A stretch of DNA of 64,000 nt from Lawsonibacter asaccharolyticus (GTDB lineage Bacteria > Bacillota > Clostridia > Oscillospirales > Oscillospiraceae). This document shows positions 59,970-64,000 of the stretch, one piece after another; position 1 is the stretch's first letter, and each line of letters begins with the position of its first letter. A model generated the notes under the pieces. It had not been told where the DNA came from, searched no databases, and saw only the letters and a program-made list of their open reading frames with translations. The position numbers were made by a program, and so were the translations under genes. The DNA is taken from NCBI GenBank assembly GCA_003112755.1, contig BFBT01000001.1, forward strand, positions 2,108,001-2,172,000. The letters are read 5' to 3'.

Positions 59970-61712
59970 TCAGAAAAGACCATCCGACTGGGAGGGGACC
60001 AGGACCAGTTCGCCCCGGCTGTTGTAGGCGAGGGCGTGGTAGACGGGTTCAGGCCCATCGGTCCACCAGCCCTCCACCAGCTGCCCGGTCTCGGGCAGGA
60101 CCTCCAGCCGGCCCCCCAGGGTGGTCAGATAGCGGAAGGAGCCAGAGGCTTCGTCCCAGACGAACCAGCAGTGGGCCTCGTTGTGGGTGGTGTCACAGAG
60201 AACTCCAAAGTCCTCACTGCCGTCAAAATCGATGTCCCGTACATCCACATAGTCCAGCAGGGGGGAGAAGGCCACGAACCCCTGAAAGGCGGCCCGGCTG
60301 TCGGGGGTGAAGGAGTCTGGGGTGATGGTCTGGAGAAGAGTGCCGCCGTCCAGGACCTGGATCTGGTCATAGCGGAGCTGAGATGAGTCGTCCGGCGCGG
60401 GGATGGGGCAGCGGAGCGCCAGGGTCAGCGTGCGGCCCGGTCCAACGGTGACGGTCTCAGTGTCCGTCAGATAGCCGTCTCGGGTCAAGTCCCACCCCGC
60501 CTGTGTCCAGGACAGGGTGGCCCACTCCGGCTGGTGCCATTTGTCGTACAGGATGGGTACCCGCAGGACCTGAAGGCCGTCCGGCCTGGTATGGAGGTAG
60601 GCGGACCAGATCACCGGGCAGTCCGGGGCGAGGTCGTCTGCGTTGTCCTCCCAGGTGCCCAGCCGGACCTGCTCTGTCAGCGCCCCCTCCTCCACGGCCA
60701 GCACGAAACAGCTGGCTGCGCCGTAATTGGAGTAGCGGTCCTCAAGGACCAGGACGACGGACTGCCGCCCCGAGGGGGTAAAGGAGGCGGGCAGCAGCCT
60801 GGGATGGCCGGTGGAGGGGAGTTCCCAAGTCAGCACCTCTCCGGTGCCCAGGGCGGCCTCCACCACAGTGAGGGGACCGGAGGCGCTGTCGTCATCATAG
60901 GAGAAGACCGTGACAGAATCGTCTGTTCCTCCTGTCCCGTCCAGGTCCAGTCCCTCCCGGAACACCGCATAGGTCCCAAATGGAAGAGTATCACTGAGAG
61001 GGATAAGATCTTCTCCCTGCTGGCCGGAGGAGGCCAGCAGGATATTCCCGCCGCAGGCGGCCTCCAGCAGCTGAGACAGGGGGAGGGTGAGGAGGATCTG
61101 GGACGGGTCGGCGGCGGAGCGGATGGAGACCATCTCGTCCTGAGGGTGGAAGGTCAAGGCGACCAGCTCCCAGGGGGTGCCCTCCAGGCCCAGCAGCTCA
61201 GCCGCCGCCTGGCGCAGATTCTGGGAGCGGACGGAGCCGTCCGGCCACCTCCGCCAGACCAACAGCCAGCCGCCGTCGGGGTCATGGGCCAGCAGATCCG
61301 GGTGGCCGTCCCCGTCCAGATCCAGGTGGTACATCAGGCCGGAGGTGTCCGCCAAGGAGAAAGAGGTCCCGTCGGGCAGACGGATCTGGTATTCGTACCA
61401 GTCTGAAAGGTCCTCCCGCACCGTGTGGATGGCGGTGCCGGAGAAGCCCAGAAGATCGGAGAAGGGGACCGACTCCTTGCCCGGGGTGGTAAGGGAGAAT
61501 ACGGGGGCGCCCTCCTCCGGGGGCGGGGAGGCTGCGGTCCGGCAGGTGACCAGTCCGCCGCAGGAGAAAATGAGGAGCAGGGTCAGGGCCATCAGCCAGA
61601 CCGGCGGCCGCCGTTTGGGGCCCTGGAACAGGTTGCGGATACGCGCCTCCGCCTGCCGGGCGGAGCCGGAGAGGGGGGTAGAGAGGGGCGTGTAAGGACA
61701 TGGGCGGGTCAA
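59970..61712 (-). CDS. BlaR1-sensor-derived membrane-anchored protein D
   Basis: A 580-residue paralogue directly after the M56 gene. TTG start at 61712 with GGAGGAGG 7 bases upstream; it overlaps the M56 stop codon, so the two are coupled. Shared SGSARQAEARIRNLFQ, GPKRRPPVW and helix ending LVTC. The extracellular part has FG-GAP-like loops (HLDLDGDGHPDLLAHDPDGG and DIDFDGSEDFGVL). In undivided BlaR1-like proteins of Clostridia this motif-helix-sensor piece is the C-terminal part of the M56 protein itself; here it is a separate chain. Confidence 0.82.
   Translation of the reverse strand: MTRPCPYTPLSTPLSGSARQAEARIRNLFQGPKRRPPVWLMALTLLLIFSCGGLVTCRTAASPPPEEGAPVFSLTTPGKESVPFSDLLGFSGTAIHTVREDLSDWYEYQIRLPDGTSFSLADTSGLMYHLDLDGDGHPDLLAHDPDGGWLLVWRRWPDGSVRSQNLRQAAAELLGLEGTPWELVALTFHPQDEMVSIRSAADPSQILLTLPLSQLLEAACGGNILLASSGQQGEDLIPLSDTLPFGTYAVFREGLDLDGTGGTDDSVTVFSYDDDSASGPLTVVEAALGTGEVLTWELPSTGHPRLLPASFTPSGRQSVVLVLEDRYSNYGAASCFVLAVEEGALTEQVRLGTWEDNADDLAPDCPVIWSAYLHTRPDGLQVLRVPILYDKWHQPEWATLSWTQAGWDLTRDGYLTDTETVTVGPGRTLTLALRCPIPAPDDSSQLRYDQIQVLDGGTLLQTITPDSFTPDSRAAFQGFVAFSPLLDYVDVRDIDFDGSEDFGVLCDTTHNEAHCWFVWDEASGSFRYLTTLGGRLEVLPETGQLVEGWWTDGPEPVYHALAYNSRGELVLVPSQSDGLF
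61540..61692 (-). repeat. 5' array repeat, copy D
   Basis: Same segment as copies B and C, with about one base in ten changed. Confidence 0.75.
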
Positions 61713-62620
61713 GACTGGTCCTCCTCCTTTCTGTTTTGGACGGCGCTGACGGCCTGAAGGATGGAACGGCCGTAGGCAGAACGCTGGTCCCCGGGCAGCG
61801 CGTGCAGGGTGCTGTCGTCACAGGCCAGCTCTGTGTCCTGCTCCACCGCCCGGGCCATGAGCCACATCAGCGGATTGAACCAGTGCAGGGCCTTTACCCA
61901 GAGCACCAGGGCCTTCAGGGGGATGTCTCGGCGGCGGAAGTGGGTCAGCTCGTGGCGCAGGGCGCACTCCAGAGGGGCGCTCTGGGGGAGGGGCTCCGGT
62001 AGAAGGATCACAGGGCGGAGCAGACCGGCCAGCATGGGGGCGGGCAGAGAGGGGCAGAGGACCAGCCTGGGCAGACGGCGCAGGCCCATCTGGTCCCCCA
62101 GCGCCCGGTACCGCGCCAGCAGGGGAGTCTCCTCAGCCTCCCGGCCCCAGCGGCGGAGCCAGCGGCAGAACCTGAGGTGACAGCCCACATTCCACAGGAG
62201 GACCCCCGCCGCGCCCAGCAGCCACAGGATCAGGAGGAGCTGGGCGAGGGAGAGGGAAAATCCTCCTGATTCCGCCGGGGCCTCCGGCTGGACGGCATTC
62301 TGGACCGGCTCAGACCGGGAGGGCGCGGCCTGGGACTGGGCTGGGCGGCTGGAGGCCGCCGGGGGCTGGGAGACAGGCGGCGAATAGGTGAAGACCACCG
62401 GGTTGGAGGGGACGGTCAGCTGGACTGGTGCCTCGGCCGGCCCCATATGGGGGAGCAGGGGGAAGGGGACAGCCAGCCGCAGGGAGAGGAGCAGCCAGGC
62501 AGTACAGCGCCACCGGGCGGCGTAGCGGCCCCGGGTGAGACGGGCAGCCAGCAGCAGGAGCAGGACCACTGCCCCGCCGCCCAGGGAGAGGGCGGCCAGA
62601 TCAAGGAGAAATCGGTTCAT
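61709..62620 (-). CDS. BlaR1/MecR1-type M56 metallopeptidase, truncated (no sensor domain)
   Basis: A 303-residue protein with membrane helices at about 8-27, 39-57 and 124-146, and the M56 zinc site HELTH (223-227) plus ELACDD (Glu264). In BlaR1-type receptors this protease domain, freed by signal from the C-terminal sensor, inactivates the repressor. Here the chain stops (RKEEDQS) before the fourth helix and sensor. A Pro/Gln/Ala-rich insert (60-118) replaces the normal first extracellular loop. The start overlaps the BlaI stop as ATGA. Confidence 0.9.
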   Translation of the reverse strand: MNRFLLDLAALSLGGGAVVLLLLLAARLTRGRYAARWRCTAWLLLSLRLAVPFPLLPHMGPAEAPVQLTVPSNPVVFTYSPPVSQPPAASSRPAQSQAAPSRSEPVQNAVQPEAPAESGGFSLSLAQLLLILWLLGAAGVLLWNVGCHLRFCRWLRRWGREAEETPLLARYRALGDQMGLRRLPRLVLCPSLPAPMLAGLLRPVILLPEPLPQSAPLECALRHELTHFRRRDIPLKALVLWVKALHWFNPLMWLMARAVEQDTELACDDSTLHALPGDQRSAYGRSILQAVSAVQNRKEEDQS

Positions 62621-62988
62621 TTGGCGCCCCTTTCCAGCTCATCCAGCAGGGCCCTGAGCTCGTCCACCTCGCCGGGGGCCAGCCCGTCCCGGGCCAGGGC
62701 AGCCACGAAGTTTCGGGGGGAACTGCCGTACAGGCGGGAGAGGACGGAGCGGCTGTCAAAGGAGAGGTAGTCCTCTCGGCTGACCAGAGGGGTGTACCGG
62801 TTGCTCCTGCCCAGGCGGCGGGCGGATAGAAACCCTTTGTCCGCCAGCCGGGTGAGATAGGTGTTGATGGTGTTGGCGGCCCAGCCGTGGGGGGCCAGAG
62901 CGCGCTCCAGGGCGGCGCGGGGGGGGTCGGGGCCGGAGTCCCAAAGGGCCTTCATGACCTCCAGCTCAGTGTCGGGGAGTCGTTTCAC
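62617..62988 (-). CDS. BlaI/MecI-family repressor
   Basis: A 123-residue winged-helix repressor: TELEVMKALWDSG, WAANTINTYLTRLADKGFL (recognition helix) and YTPLVSREDY are family features; the C-terminal half is the dimerisation and protease-target region. First gene of the seven-gene operon; it should bind the dyads at 63006-63046 and repress itself and the operon. Confidence 0.94.
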   Translation of the reverse strand: MKRLPDTELEVMKALWDSGPDPPRAALERALAPHGWAANTINTYLTRLADKGFLSARRLGRSNRYTPLVSREDYLSFDSRSVLSRLYGSSPRNFVAALARDGLAPGEVDELRALLDELERGAK

Positions 62989-63005
62989 AGCTATCGCTCC
63001 AATCT

Positions 63006-63058
63006 ACTACTTTTGTAGTTTGTAATAATATACTACATTTGAAGTAAATAAAGGTCAA
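63006..63058 (-). promoter_or_regulatory. Promoter and two BlaI-type operators of the array operon
   Basis: Minus strand TTGACC (63058-63053), 17-bp spacer, TAGTAT (63035-63030). Operator 1, TACTACATTTGAAGTA (63031-63046), sits in the spacer and -10 box; operator 2, ACTAC-TTTT-GTAGT (63006-63019), lies just downstream. Both resemble the BlaI/MecI dyad TACTACATATGTAGTA. Confidence 0.8.
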
Positions 63059-63177
63059 GTTACAGTGTGGTTACAGAGCGGCCGGGGCAGGGCTCTGGCA
63101 GAACAAAGCAGGCCGCCTGCCAAAAGGCAGACGGCCTGAAAATAGGGAAAAGCGGTGCCGCGGAGGGGAGCGGGGCA

Positions 63178-63840
63178 CTAAAGCAGGATCTGTCCGTTGA
63201 TCTCCAGCCGGAATTTGAGGTCCAGGGTCTCGGCAGCTTTCCGGCTGAGGAGCATCCGCTGGAGAAAGATCTCAAAATAGTCCATGACGGCGCACACCTC
63301 CGTGTTGATGGAGAGGGAGAGAGTCACGGTCCGTCCCGGCAGGTCCAGCAGCACCTCGGAGCGCTCCACGGAGTAGTTCACCCGGTCGTGGATGTCAAAG
63401 GTGGACATGTCCTTGTTCCGCACCCGGCTGCGGCGCACATCGGTCTTGTCGGCCAGGATCAGGGCGGCGGCGATGGCGTTCACCGGGTAGGCGGTGGAGT
63501 CGTCGTGGTGGCCGATGGCAGTGATGACGGCGGCCACGTCGGGGGGCTCCATCCCCATCTTGTCCAGGATGCGGAAGGCCATGGTGGCCCCGCTGAGGGC
63601 GTGGTCGTGGCGGTTGACCACGTTGCCGATGTCGTGCATGTAGGCGGCGATCCTGGCCAGCTCCACCTCTTTCGGGGTGTAGCCCAGCTGGGTCAGGATG
63701 CGGGCGGCCACCTCGGCGCACTTGGTCACGTGGGCGAAGGAGTGCTCCGTAAAGCCCAGCGCCGTGAGCGAGGCGTCCGCCTGGGTGATGTAGGTGCGGA
63801 TCTCCGGAGAACTCCTCACCATCTCAAAGGTAACATTCAT
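63178..63840 (-). CDS. HD-domain phosphohydrolase
   Basis: A 220-residue protein with an HD domain: FAHVTKCAEVAARIL, YMHDIGNV (HD pair) and RHDHALSGA give the metal ligands, followed by AIGHHDDS. The C-terminal 80 residues form a separate beta-rich region. Members hydrolyse nucleotides or phosphate esters. AAAGGAG precedes the start at 63840, which overlaps the stop of the upstream gene (ATGA). Confidence 0.88.
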   Translation of the reverse strand: MNVTFEMVRSSPEIRTYITQADASLTALGFTEHSFAHVTKCAEVAARILTQLGYTPKEVELARIAAYMHDIGNVVNRHDHALSGATMAFRILDKMGMEPPDVAAVITAIGHHDDSTAYPVNAIAAALILADKTDVRRSRVRNKDMSTFDIHDRVNYSVERSEVLLDLPGRTVTLSLSINTEVCAVMDYFEIFLQRMLLSRKAAETLDLKFRLEINGQILL

Positions 63841-64000
63841 AGGGTGCTCCTTTCTTCTCCGCCGTCCCACAGGCAACGGGACAGGTCCACCCTGCCATCG
63901 GGCAGGAAGGGGACGCCCTCTCCTTCCAGCAGCAGGCGCTGGATGCCCGTTCCGCCGAACACGTCCGCGGGGCTGAGGCCCCCATCCCGGTACAGGACTC
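63837..64000 (-). CDS. Unidentified gene, C-terminal end only
   Basis: The last 53 residues of a protein whose start lies beyond the right edge (VLYRDGGLSPADVFGGTGIQ, ending DGGEERSTL). The coding-like composition and the ATGA overlap with the HD gene support a real, coupled gene. Not recognised. Confidence 0.6.
   Translation of the reverse strand, partial: VLYRDGGLSPADVFGGTGIQRLLLEGEGVPFLPDGRVDLSRCLWDGGEERSTL

Noticed and set aside
52809..62988. A classical beta-lactam resistance operon
   Set aside because: No beta-lactamase or penicillin-binding protein gene is present and the receptor lacks its sensor, so only the regulator type is shared.
1..64000. CRISPR arrays, rRNA and tRNA genes
   Set aside because: No regularly spaced repeats, rRNA cores or tRNA-like cloverleafs were noticed on either strand; a covariance-model scan would settle tRNAs and small RNAs.

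Overview
The window is GC-rich chromosomal DNA of a spore-forming, anaerobic Firmicute of class Clostridia. The sporulation genes (spoIIID, yabP-yabQ-divIC-yabR, spoVT), an Rnf-type cluster, peptide-scavenging genes and codon use suggest an Oscillospiraceae gut bacterium (Flavonifractor/Intestinimonas/Lawsonibacter-like; this genus-level guess is inference). No rRNA, tRNA or CRISPR array was found.

Left part (1-27.8 kb). A GNAT fragment and a GntR/FCD regulator precede an attenuated sodium:solute symporter + gamma-glutamyltransferase operon. On the opposite strand lies an RpiR regulator, a complete dipeptide/oligopeptide ABC transporter and a C45-type N-terminal-nucleophile acyltransferase/hydrolase; together these look like peptide and gamma-glutamyl scavenging. 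A CLC channel, a DUF2238-like membrane protein and a DUF1540 peptide follow. Next is a reduced Rnf-like operon (rnfC, an rnfD-rnfG fusion, one rnfA). A run of housekeeping genes comes next: a beta-CASP nuclease, a HAD phosphatase, a CBS protein, a glyoxalase and an acyltransferase. The thyA-dfrA operon ends in a translationally coupled TIR-domain gene.

Mobile element (27,943-41,350; 13.4 kb). A mobilizable element splits the sporulation regulator gene spoIIID inside its helix-turn-helix codons. The two halves (41,347-41,461 and 27,809-27,946, both minus) join across a shared 4-bp core into an intact 82-residue SpoIIID. The element encodes a large serine recombinase abutting one junction, a relaxase/MobC pair, a RepA-like ATPase and a DUF6076 protein. 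It also carries an AT-rich metabolic cargo: a LysR regulator, an SDR, a TIM-barrel isomerase, a TRAP transporter and a Gfo/Idh dehydrogenase. The arrangement is that of a skin-like, possibly developmentally excised element. It is the main finding of this window.

Right part (41.3-64 kb). An M20 amidohydrolase, an SLH-GH25 muramidase and BirA are followed by the yabP-yabQ-divIC-yabR operon behind a sigma-E-like promoter. Then come an amidohydrolase, Hpf, an M19 dipeptidase, an AlbA_2 protein, SpoVT and an AEC permease. The last 10 kb (52.8-63.0 kb) is a seven-gene minus-strand operon headed by a BlaI-type repressor with its operators. It encodes a BlaR1/M56 protein that lacks the fourth membrane segment and sensor domain, followed by five tandem paralogues. 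Four of these start with exactly that missing BlaR1 segment and then carry divergent extracellular domains. This split and expanded BlaR-like system is the second main finding. An HD-domain hydrolase and a partial unknown gene close the window.
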